From NCBI GenBank assembly GCA_946533525.1, contig CAMNBW010000033.1, forward strand, positions 1-9,987: DNA of 9,987 nucleotides. The letters are read 5' to 3'. Each line of letters starts with the position of its first letter. The first letter of the stretch is position 1. Shown in pieces: positions 1 to 6,496 of this stretch. Position numbers and translations under genes: made by a program. The notes beneath the pieces are model-generated. The model was given only the letters and a program-made list of their open reading frames with translations. It searched no databases and was not told the origin of the DNA. The stretch is from an uncultured Lachnospiraceae bacterium (GTDB lineage Bacteria > Bacillota > Clostridia > Lachnospirales > Lachnospiraceae).

Positions 1-51
1 CGGAACACAGTATTCGGCTCCCAATCATTGTTTATGCAGGAGTTTATATAT

Positions 52-1161
52 ATGGCTGACAGGAGAGACAGAGAGTCCGCAGCCAGGCGTGCGAAACACA
101 AGCGCAAACGTAAACGCAGGAGAGTTATTATCTTCGTGCTGGAGATGATAATTCTTTTGGGTGTGCTTGGAGCACTGCTGGTTGTATTAAAGCTGGATAA
201 GGCCGATACCGGAAATAAGGAAAGCGTGATCAACGCAAAGGTCAACGAAGAGGTCGCAGAGCAGGTCGAGGCGGAGGACAACAGCTGGAAGATGAGCGGC
301 TACAAAAATATCGCTCTTTTCGGAGTTGACTCGAGGGACGGAAATCTGGACAAGGGAGCGAGGACCGATACCATCATAGTCGCTTCGCTGAACAATGAGA
401 CCGGGGATATAAACCTTTGCTCGATCTTCAGAGATACCTATTTAAATGTAGGGAACGATACCTACAATAAGGCCAACCAGGCCTATGCGAAGGGCGGGCC
501 GGAGCAGGCGATACAGATGCTGAATGCAAATCTGGATATGGATATAACGGACTATATAACCGTGGATTTCAAGGCCCTGGTGGATATGATAGACGATGTG
601 GGCGGAGTGGAGATAGACATTATGGAGGAGGAGATTCACTTCCTGAATGACTATCAGATAGGAACCGCAGAGGCCATAGGGGTGCCCCAGAGCCAGATCG
701 TCAACGTCTCCACCCCGGGGATGCAGACCTTAAACGGGCTGCAGGCCACCTCCTACTGCCGTATAAGATATACAAAGGGAGACGATTTCAAGCGCGCGGA
801 GAGACAGCGCCTGGTGCTGATGCAGGTTGCGGACAAGGCGAGGAAAGCTGACGTCGCCACCCTAAACGAGATAATAGACGACATACTTCCGAAGGTTAAG
901 ACCAGCTTTTCAAAGGCGGATCTTGTAGAGTATGCTTCCCATGCGGCCAGCTACAACATAGGCGAAAGCAGCGGTTTTCCCTTCGAGAGGGTCACGGGAA
1001 ATATGGGTAAGGCCGGAAGCAGTGTAGTAGCGGACAATTTTGAAGCGAATGTGGTGGAATTTCACCGCTTCCTTTTTGGGGATTCGGAATATTCACCTTC
1101 CCAGACCGTAAGGTCCATAAGTGAAAAGGTGGCCGCAGACAGAATGAAGAACGGATTATAG
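52..1161 (+). CDS. LytR-CpsA-Psr (LCP) family cell-wall polymer ligase
   Basis: LCP enzymes act on the outer face of the membrane and transfer undecaprenyl-pyrophosphate-linked glycopolymers (teichoic acids, capsule or wall polysaccharide) to peptidoglycan. Seen here: a very basic N-terminus (Lys/Arg-rich, residues 12-24), one membrane segment (about 25-47), a short linker, then the LCP domain (about 84-262). Recognisable family residues are FGVDSR (D93, R95), ARTDT (R104, D106), SIFRDT (R127, D128), YNKANQAY (K140) and the Arg-rich YCRIRYTKGDDFKRAERQR stretch (R237, R239, R248, R251). The 369-residue length is normal for the family. TTG at 28 and ATG at 34 are in frame upstream, but AGGAG at 38-42 sits 9 bases before ATG 52, so 52 is preferred. 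A glycosyltransferase gene follows after 10 bases, which suggests an operon. The exact polymer substrate cannot be read from sequence. Confidence 0.93.
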   Translation: MADRRDRESAARRAKHKRKRKRRRVIIFVLEMIILLGVLGALLVVLKLDKADTGNKESVINAKVNEEVAEQVEAEDNSWKMSGYKNIALFGVDSRDGNLDKGARTDTIIVASLNNETGDINLCSIFRDTYLNVGNDTYNKANQAYAKGGPEQAIQMLNANLDMDITDYITVDFKALVDMIDDVGGVEIDIMEEEIHFLNDYQIGTAEAIGVPQSQIVNVSTPGMQTLNGLQATSYCRIRYTKGDDFKRAERQRLVLMQVADKARKADVATLNEIIDDILPKVKTSFSKADLVEYASHAASYNIGESSGFPFERVTGNMGKAGSSVVADNFEANVVEFHRFLFGDSEYSPSQTVRSISEKVAADRMKNGL

Positions 1162-1171
1162 GGGATTAAGA

Positions 1172-2161
1172 GTGGTAGATGTAGCTATCCTTACATACAA
1201 GCCTGAAAAGTCTATATTTGATATTCTGGAGAAGCTGGAAAAACAGACAGTGAAGCCCAATAAGATAATCCTTATGAATACCGAGCAGAGGTATCTGGAA
1301 AAGCTTATCTATGGTTCGCGTTTCGTAAACAGATTTCCGAATGTGGAGATCCGCCATATCTCCAAGCTGGAGTTCAATCACGGCAGGACCAGGAATAAGG
1401 CGGCAAAGCGGTCGGAGGCGGAGTTTCTTGTATTCATGACCCAGGACGCCATACCGGCGGATCTGAACATGATAGAAGAGCTCATAAGGCCCATGAGGCA
1501 ATATGAGGACATTGCAATAAGCTATGCCCGTCAGCTTCCGAATGAGGATGCCTCTCCTGCCGAGAAATTCACAAGAGTGTATAACTATCCTGATGAGGAC
1601 GAGGAAAAGACCTTCGAGGATATAAATACCAGGGGCATTAAGGCCTTCTTTTGCTCCAATGTCTGCGCCTGCTACAGAAGAAGTGTTTTCGACGAGCTGG
1701 GGGGCTTTGTGGACAAGACCATATTCAATGAGGATATGATCTTTGCCTACAATGCGCTGGCTGCCGATTACTCGATATATTATGCCTCGAAGGCCAAGGT
1801 TTATCATTCACACAACTATACGGCCAGGGCGCAGTTTAAGCGGAACTTTGACCTTGGGGTCTCGCAGGCGGATCACCCGGAGGTCTTCGGAGGGATCAGG
1901 AGCGAGGACGAAGGGAGGAGATATGTTAAGGAATGTATAGCCTACCTTATGCGCTCCGGGAAATTCTATCTGGTTCCCGAGTTTGTAATCAAATGCGTCG
2001 CCAGGTATTCAGGCTACAGAAAGGGTCTCAATTACCGTAAGCTTTCAAGGAAAAAGATCCTTAAATATACATCGGATCCAACCTATTGGAAACGAAGCTG
2101 GGACTTAAATCCCAGCATAGACGTTACAAAGGGGTACGGCAAAAACGAGGAAGGTCTCTGA
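1172..2161 (+). CDS. Family 2 glycosyltransferase, rhamnosyltransferase-like
   Basis: This is a GT-A fold sugar transferase that probably adds a sugar from a nucleotide donor during synthesis of a surface polysaccharide. The N-terminal VDVAILTYKP strand and the TQDA motif (residues 90-93, in the position of the metal-binding DXD-like motif) are typical of rhamnosyltransferase-like GT2 enzymes. NEDMIFAY (186-193) carries the ED motif expected to supply the catalytic base, and HSHNYT (212-217) lies just after it. No membrane segment is obvious, so it is likely cytoplasmic or membrane-associated. Its 329 residues are normal for the group. The start is GTG at 1172, with a purine-rich GGGGA (1161-1165) before it. 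It lies 10 bases after the LCP gene and 30 bases before glmS on the same strand. Donor and acceptor are unknown; rhamnose is inferred from motif resemblance only. Confidence 0.85.
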   Translation: MVDVAILTYKPEKSIFDILEKLEKQTVKPNKIILMNTEQRYLEKLIYGSRFVNRFPNVEIRHISKLEFNHGRTRNKAAKRSEAEFLVFMTQDAIPADLNMIEELIRPMRQYEDIAISYARQLPNEDASPAEKFTRVYNYPDEDEEKTFEDINTRGIKAFFCSNVCACYRRSVFDELGGFVDKTIFNEDMIFAYNALAADYSIYYASKAKVYHSHNYTARAQFKRNFDLGVSQADHPEVFGGIRSEDEGRRYVKECIAYLMRSGKFYLVPEFVIKCVARYSGYRKGLNYRKLSRKKILKYTSDPTYWKRSWDLNPSIDVTKGYGKNEEGL

Positions 2162-2191
2162 AACCTCGTAGGAAAGGAGCTTTGAGCTTTT

Positions 2192-4021
2192 ATGTGTGGA
2201 ATAGTCGGATTTATAGGAAAAAAAAGACAGGCTGCGCCGATAATACTTGACGGCCTTTCAAAGCTGGAATACAGGGGCTATGATTCTGCGGGAATGGCTG
2301 TTTTTGACGGAAACAGCATAAATGTGGTCAAGGCGGCAGGCAGGCTCGATATTCTTGTCTCCCTCACCCACGGAGGCGAGACCACAAAAGGCCTTTCGGG
2401 CATAGGACACACCCGTTGGGCGACCCACGGACAGCCTACGGATATAAATGCACATCCCCATTTAAACAGCAGGGAAACCATCGCAGTAGTGCATAACGGA
2501 ATAATCGAAAACTACCTGGAACTCAGGAAAATGCTTGAGGGAAGGGGCTATGAATTTAAGAGCGAGACGGATACCGAGGTAATTCCCCAGCTGCTGGATT
2601 TCTATTATAACGGCGATCCGCTGGAGGCTATACAGAGGGTATTGCACAGGGTTGAGGGTTCGTATTCCCTTGGCATAATTTTTGCCGACCATCCCGATGA
2701 GCTCTATGCGGCAAGGAAGTCCAGCCCGCTTATCTGCGCCAAGACGGAGGATGGGAGCTTCATAGCCTCCGATGTGCCGGCGCTTCTTAAATATACCCGG
2801 AAGGTCTACTATATCGGAGAGGAAGAGATAGTGCGCTTAAGCGCTGACGATATAGCCTTTTTCGATGTGGACGCCCTGCCTGTTGAGAAGGAAGAGGTAG
2901 AGATCAAATGGGATGCGGAAGCTGCGGAAAAGGGCGGCTACGAATTCTTTATGATAAAGGAGATATATGAGGAGCCCAAGACCGTAAAGGATACCATAGG
3001 CCCGAGGATAAGGGACGGGCAGGTCGTTATAGAGGAGCTCGGCTTAAGCGACGAGGAGATCGCGGATATTTCCAGGATACATATAGTTGCCTGCGGTTCG
3101 GCCTATCACGCGGGAGTTACGGGTAAGTACGTATTCGAAGGAATGGCCCGGATAGGGGTGGATGTAGATATAGCCTCGGAATTCAGGTACAGAAATCCGA
3201 TAATCGGGGAAAAGGATCTTGTAATAGTCATAAGCCAGTCGGGAGAGACTGCGGATACCCTGGAGGCGCTGAGGGTTTCTCATCAGTGCGGGGCTACCGT
3301 GCTTGCCATAGTAAATGTTGTGGGAAGCTCCATAGCCAGAGAAGCCGACAAGGTAATGTATACCTGGGCCGGGCCGGAGATCTCGGTTGCGACCACCAAG
3401 GCCTACAGCGCTCAACTGGTTTCCCTGTATCTGCTGGCTATAAAGTTCGCACTTTGCAGAAATGAGATCAGCGAAGAGCAGGCAAAAAGCTATATCGACG
3501 ATCTTAAAAAGCTGCCCGATCAGATAGAGCTGCTTCTTGGAGGGAAGGAAAGGCTTCAGAGATTTGCCAACAGATATATTGCGGCTACGGATGTCTTTTT
3601 TATAGGAAGAGGGATAGACTACGCCATCTCTCTGGAAGGCTCCCTTAAATTAAAGGAAATATCTTACGTGCATTCGGAGGCCTATGCCGCCGGAGAATTA
3701 AAGCACGGAACTATTTCGCTAATAGAAGAAGGAACTCTTGTGGTGGCGGTGGCGACACAGAAGGATCTCTACGCCAAGACCCTGTCCAATATAGTAGAGG
3801 TAAAGGCCAGGGGAGCCTTTGTCATGGCGGTTACAAACGTGGGGAATACCGATATAGAGAATAACGCAGACTATGTCATATATATTCCCGAAACCAACTC
3901 CTATTTTGCCAATTCGCTGGCGATCATACCGCTGCAGCTTTTCGGATATTACGTATCCCTCGGCAAGGGCTTTGATGTGGACCACCCCAGGAACCTGGCT
4001 AAGAGCGTCACAGTGGAGTGA
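2192..4021 (+). CDS. glmS: Glutamine--fructose-6-phosphate aminotransferase (isomerizing)
   Basis: GlmS converts fructose-6-phosphate and glutamine to glucosamine-6-phosphate and glutamate, the entry step to UDP-GlcNAc for peptidoglycan and wall polysaccharides. It is a cytoplasmic enzyme. The N-terminal glutaminase domain starts MCGIVGF, with Cys2 becoming the N-terminal nucleophile after Met removal, and carries GHTRWATHG (72-80), HNGIIENY (101-108) and ETDTEV (125-130). Two SIS sugar isomerase domains follow (about 290-425 and 460-595), with ACGSAYHAG (300-308) and SQSGETADTL (348-357). KLKE (486-489), H505 and the C-terminal NLAKSVTVE supply the residues matching E488, H504 and K603 of the E. 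coli enzyme when Met is not counted. The 609-residue length is canonical. AGGAG at 2175-2179 lies 12 bases before the ATG. It is probably co-transcribed with the two genes upstream; the 30-base gap leaves no room for a glmS ribozyme. Confidence 0.98.
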   Translation: MCGIVGFIGKKRQAAPIILDGLSKLEYRGYDSAGMAVFDGNSINVVKAAGRLDILVSLTHGGETTKGLSGIGHTRWATHGQPTDINAHPHLNSRETIAVVHNGIIENYLELRKMLEGRGYEFKSETDTEVIPQLLDFYYNGDPLEAIQRVLHRVEGSYSLGIIFADHPDELYAARKSSPLICAKTEDGSFIASDVPALLKYTRKVYYIGEEEIVRLSADDIAFFDVDALPVEKEEVEIKWDAEAAEKGGYEFFMIKEIYEEPKTVKDTIGPRIRDGQVVIEELGLSDEEIADISRIHIVACGSAYHAGVTGKYVFEGMARIGVDVDIASEFRYRNPIIGEKDLVIVISQSGETADTLEALRVSHQCGATVLAIVNVVGSSIAREADKVMYTWAGPEISVATTKAYSAQLVSLYLLAIKFALCRNEISEEQAKSYIDDLKKLPDQIELLLGGKERLQRFANRYIAATDVFFIGRGIDYAISLEGSLKLKEISYVHSEAYAAGELKHGTISLIEEGTLVVAVATQKDLYAKTLSNIVEVKARGAFVMAVTNVGNTDIENNADYVIYIPETNSYFANSLAIIPLQLFGYYVSLGKGFDVDHPRNLAKSVTVE

Positions 4022-4095
4022 TTGTCACGGCGCTTTATTTCAGCCTGCCGGCAGGATATTGAATTGCAAAGAATTATCGAGGATAAGAGGTAATA
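4022..4095 (+). other. glmS-arcC intergenic region with GC-rich palindrome
   Basis: This 74-base gap holds a perfect 12-base palindrome, CCTGCCGGCAGG, at 4044-4055, which can fold only as a short stem (4 bp with a 4-base loop). It is followed by ATATTGAATT rather than a T-run, so it is not a standard intrinsic terminator. No good sigma-A promoter was found ahead of the carbamate kinase gene. Read-through from glmS is therefore likely, with this element at most a weak attenuator or processing site. Confidence 0.35.
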
Positions 4096-5031
4096 ATGGC
4101 TAATAAGAAAACTGTTGTTTCACTGGGACATAATGCACTGGGCTTTACCACCTCCGAGCAGTATGACGCGATGCGCCTTACTTCCCGGGCTCTGGCGGAC
4201 CTTGTGGAGGACGGACACGATCTTTGCATAACCCACAGCAACGGTCCCCAGGTTTCGATGATACATAAGGCGATGTCTGAGCTCAGGCGTTCCTACCCCG
4301 ACTATTCGCCGGCCGCGATGTGCGTGTGCTCCGCCATGAGCCAGGGCTATGTGGGCTATGATATACAGAGCGCCCTTAAGGGAGAGCTGCTGGCCAGAGG
4401 GATTTCCAAAAGCGTCTGCACTGTGCTGACCCAGGTTACCGTGGATCCCTATGACGAGGCCTTCTATGCTCCGACAAAGGTCATAGGGCGGCATATGAGC
4501 GCCGAGGAAGCGGCCATGGAGGAAAGGAAGGGCAATTTTACCAGGGAGGATCCCGGAAAGGGGTATCTGAGGGTGGTGGCAGCGCCTTCGCCCCTTGAGA
4601 TAGTTGAGATAGAGTCCATACGTCTTCTCTTTGAGGCGGGACAGATAGTGATAGCCGCAGGCGGCGGAGGGATTCCGGTGATCGAGCAGAACTGCTTTTT
4701 GAAGGGGGCAAGCGCGGTCATAGAAAAGGACAGCATAGCATCCAAGCTTGCTACAGATCTGGAGGCCGAAGAACTGGTTATCCTGACAGGCATTGATGCG
4801 GTGAAGACAGGCTTCGGCACCGGAGCCGAGGCAGCCCTGCCGGAGCTCAATATTAAAAAGGCCAGGGAACTGGCTCAGAAGGGAGAATTCGGAGAGGGTA
4901 CGATGCTGCCGAAGATAGAGGCAGCCATAAGCTTCCTGGAACACAGGAAGGACGGAAAGGTCCTGATAACCAGCCTTGAGGCAATCGAGGAGGCGCTGGC
5001 CGGAAAGGCGGGAACGGTTATCACCGCGTAA
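4096..5031 (+). CDS. arcC: Carbamate kinase, clostridial-type variant
   Basis: Carbamate kinase (amino acid kinase fold) interconverts carbamoyl phosphate plus ADP with carbamate plus ATP, usually to make ATP in arginine or related nitrogen catabolism. Family signatures are visible throughout the 311 residues: VVSLGHNALG (7-16), ITHSNGPQVSMIH (45-57), SAMSQGYVGYD (79-89), TQVTVDPYDEAF (112-123), AAGGGGIPV (187-195), IEKDSIASKLATDL (209-222), LTGIDAVK (230-237) and GEGTMLPKIEAA (266-277). The usual ALGGNAL loop reads SLGHNALG and the usual HGNGPQVG reads HSNGPQVS; from memory these are features of a clostridial subgroup rather than damage. The start is supported by AAGAGG at 4085-4090, 5 bases before the ATG. 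It begins 74 bases after glmS, and its end overlaps the opposing lspA-like gene by 11 bases. With no arcA or arcB in view, its pathway role here is open. Confidence 0.9.
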   Translation: MANKKTVVSLGHNALGFTTSEQYDAMRLTSRALADLVEDGHDLCITHSNGPQVSMIHKAMSELRRSYPDYSPAAMCVCSAMSQGYVGYDIQSALKGELLARGISKSVCTVLTQVTVDPYDEAFYAPTKVIGRHMSAEEAAMEERKGNFTREDPGKGYLRVVAAPSPLEIVEIESIRLLFEAGQIVIAAGGGGIPVIEQNCFLKGASAVIEKDSIASKLATDLEAEELVILTGIDAVKTGFGTGAEAALPELNIKKARELAQKGEFGEGTMLPKIEAAISFLEHRKDGKVLITSLEAIEEALAGKAGTVITA

Positions 5032-5413
5032 GAAAGGCTATTCCCAATTTGATAAGCGAACCTGCATAGATGGCAAAATCGCCTATGTTGTAGACATATT
5101 TGCCGAGGGGGATATAGTCCGTGACTTTGCCGCGGGCTATTCTTTCGCCCGTATTGCTGATGGCGCCGCCAAGGATGAGGCCGTCGGCAATACGCTCTCC
5201 AGGACGGCCCTTGCCGCTAAAGAGCATCGCGGCGAGCACTGCGCAAAGGCCGGCGGAAACCGTGGCTACGGCCCGGGGATGGGAATCGAGCCTGTTGGCG
5301 GCAAAGCCCTTATTATATATGACATGCTCGGGAGAGACCTCCCGCATTACATCCTTTATTTTCAAGTCCGCAGCCGCCGTGAAGACGGCTGCGATAACAC
5401 CGAGGAATTTCAT
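5021..5413 (-). CDS. Signal peptidase II (lipoprotein signal peptidase)-like protein, short and divergent
   Basis: LspA is a membrane aspartyl protease that cleaves prolipoprotein signal peptides after lipidation. This 130-residue protein has the family layout: membrane segment 1 (about 3-15) ending in a DxxxK element (D16, K20), YNKGFAAN (33-40, matching the NxGxAF region), segment 2 (about 48-65), then GGAISNTGERIARGKVTDY (82-100) and YNIGDFAIYAG (108-118), the two regions that hold the catalytic aspartates. D112 of the second site is present, but the first, normally in GNxxDR, is glutamate (E90, codon GAA). It is shorter than the usual 150-170 residues. The ATG lies 3 bases after the cysK stop with no strong ribosome binding site, so translation is probably coupled to cysK. 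It could be a working variant, an inactive paralog or a protein with another role. Family membership is fairly sure; activity is not. Confidence 0.72.
   Translation of the reverse strand: MKFLGVIAAVFTAAADLKIKDVMREVSPEHVIYNKGFAANRLDSHPRAVATVSAGLCAVLAAMLFSGKGRPGERIADGLILGGAISNTGERIARGKVTDYIPLGKYVYNIGDFAIYAGSLIKLGIAFLTR
5369..5393. repeat. Perfect 8-base inverted repeat inside the start of the lspA-like gene
   Basis: CGCAGCCG (5369-5376) and CGGCTGCG (5386-5393) are exact inverted repeats around a 9-base loop. They fall roughly in codons 7-15 of the lspA-like gene, which encode an Ala-rich membrane segment. The mRNA could fold here and limit translation, but Ala codons (GCN) readily produce such symmetry. 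Confidence 0.45.
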
Positions 5414-5416
5414 AGC

Positions 5417-6349
5417 TTAGTCGTGGTAGAGCGGCAGTGACAAATATCTGTCGCCCGAATCGGGAAGCAGGGCCACGATGAGCTTACCCTTGTTTTCAGG
5501 TCTGGAGGCGAGCACCTTTGCAGCGTGGATCGCGGCTCCCGAGGATATGCCTACAAGCAGTCCTTCACAGCGGGCAATGGCTCTTGCAGCGGCATAGGCG
5601 TCATCGTTTTCGATCTTTATGATCTCGTCGTAAATTTTGGTATTCAGCACCTTTGGAACAAAGCCTGCCCCTATTCCCTGGATTTTGTGGGCTCCGGGCT
5701 TTCCTTCGGATAAAACGGCAGAGGACGCCGGCTCGACAGCAACGATCCTTACATCACTTCTTTTTTCCTTGAGATATTCTCCGACTCCCGTTATTGTGCC
5801 TCCCGTACCTACGCCGGCAACGAAGATGTCCACTTTCCCGTCTGTATCTTCCCAGATCTCCGGACCGGTGGTCGCCTTGTGCTTGGCCGGGTTTGCGGGA
5901 TTATCAAACTGCCCCATTATGACCGAGCCGGGGATTTCCCGGTTTAGCTCTTCAGCCTTTGCTATAGCCCCCTTCATGCCCTTGGAACCATCGGTAAGGA
6001 CGATCTCGGCCCCGTAGGAGGAGAGGAAGTTCCTGCGCTCCACGGACATGGTCTCGGGCATGGTCAGTATTGAGCGATAGCCCTTTGCGGCGGCCACTGC
6101 GGCTACGCCTATGCCGGTATTTCCGCTGGTGGGCTCGATGAGGGTGGCCCCCGGCTTTATAACACCGCGTTTTTCATAGTCCTCTATCATGGCCAGGGCA
6201 ACCCTGTCCTTTACTGAACCGGCGGGGTTCATGGCCTCCAGCTTTCCGACAATTCGTGCACTCAGGTTCTCCTGCTTTTCGTAAGAGCAGAACTCTATAA
6301 GGGGCGTATGTCCGATGAGCTCGGTAGCAGCCTTGTAAATTTTTTCCAT
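5417..6349 (-). CDS. cysK: Cysteine synthase A (O-acetylserine sulfhydrylase)
   Basis: This PLP enzyme makes L-cysteine from O-acetyl-L-serine and sulfide in the cytoplasm. Motifs in order: GHTPL (13-17), NPAGSVKDR (41-49, with K47 the PLP Schiff-base lysine), PTSGNTG (73-79, substrate and PLP loop), GTGGT (181-185, phosphate-binding loop), HKIQGIGAGF (221-230), ISSGAA (268-273) and LPDSGDRYLS (295-304). Its 310 residues are canonical. A TTG at 6355 is in frame, but the strong AAGGAGGG (complement of 6358-6365) lies only 2 bases from it and 8 bases from the ATG at 6349, so 6349 is the start. It heads a two-gene unit with the lspA-like gene and is divergent from the recombinase gene. The 140-odd bases upstream are too short for a T-box leader; a dyad at 6415-6437 is a possible operator. 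A cystathionine beta-synthase-type relative is less likely. Confidence 0.96.
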   Translation of the reverse strand: MEKIYKAATELIGHTPLIEFCSYEKQENLSARIVGKLEAMNPAGSVKDRVALAMIEDYEKRGVIKPGATLIEPTSGNTGIGVAAVAAAKGYRSILTMPETMSVERRNFLSSYGAEIVLTDGSKGMKGAIAKAEELNREIPGSVIMGQFDNPANPAKHKATTGPEIWEDTDGKVDIFVAGVGTGGTITGVGEYLKEKRSDVRIVAVEPASSAVLSEGKPGAHKIQGIGAGFVPKVLNTKIYDEIIKIENDDAYAAARAIARCEGLLVGISSGAAIHAAKVLASRPENKGKLIVALLPDSGDRYLSLPLYHD

Positions 6350-6414
6350 GATCAAAACCCTCCTTTTTAAAGCTTTATCAACAGCCCTGTGAACACAATT
6401 TCTTCAAATAGCTG

Positions 6415-6437
6415 GTGTTATCATATGTTTATGACAC
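6415..6437. promoter_or_regulatory. Imperfect dyad in the cysK/recombinase divergent region (candidate operator)
   Basis: GTGTTAT (6415-6421) and ATGACAC (6431-6437) form 7-base inverted arms with one mismatch, separated by 9 bases. The dyad overlaps TATGAT on the - strand (6420-6425), a possible -10 for cysK, although no good -35 lies at the right distance from it. A regulator of cysK binding here is an inference from position and symmetry only; no family consensus is matched. Confidence 0.3.
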
Positions 6438-6448
6438 GACTTAATGCA

Positions 6449-6476
6449 TTCACAGTATTTTGTCAGTCAGTATAAC
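6449..6476 (+). promoter_or_regulatory. Candidate sigma-A promoter for the serine recombinase
   Basis: TTCACA (6449-6454) and TATAAC (6471-6476) with a 16-base spacer each match five of six consensus positions. Transcription would begin near 6483, leaving a leader of only about 14 bases with the AGGAGG ribosome binding site (6484-6489) at its very 5' end. That is unusually tight, so a start further upstream is also possible. Confidence 0.4.
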
Positions 6477-6496
6477 ATATCCAAGGAGGAAAAACT

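Noticed and set aside
1..51. Promoter or upstream gene end before the LCP gene
   Set aside because: Only the ribosome binding site is recognisable in these 51 bases; no convincing -35/-10 pair or coding frame can be assigned.
2162..2191. glmS ribozyme/riboswitch ahead of glmS
   Set aside because: Only 30 bases separate the preceding stop from the glmS start, far less than the ribozyme core needs, and no core elements are seen.
4120..4944. 274-residue - strand open frame inside the carbamate kinase gene
   Set aside because: The + strand frame carries all carbamate kinase motifs; the antisense frame has none of any family I know.
4976..5440. 154-residue + strand open frame across the arcC end and the lspA-like gene
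   Set aside because: It overlaps recognised genes on both sides, has no family motif, and its length is explained as a shadow of the - strand gene.
6356..6496. T-box or other cysteine-responsive leader before cysK
   Set aside because: The region is too short after allowing for a promoter, and no T-box sequence or specifier-type stem was found.
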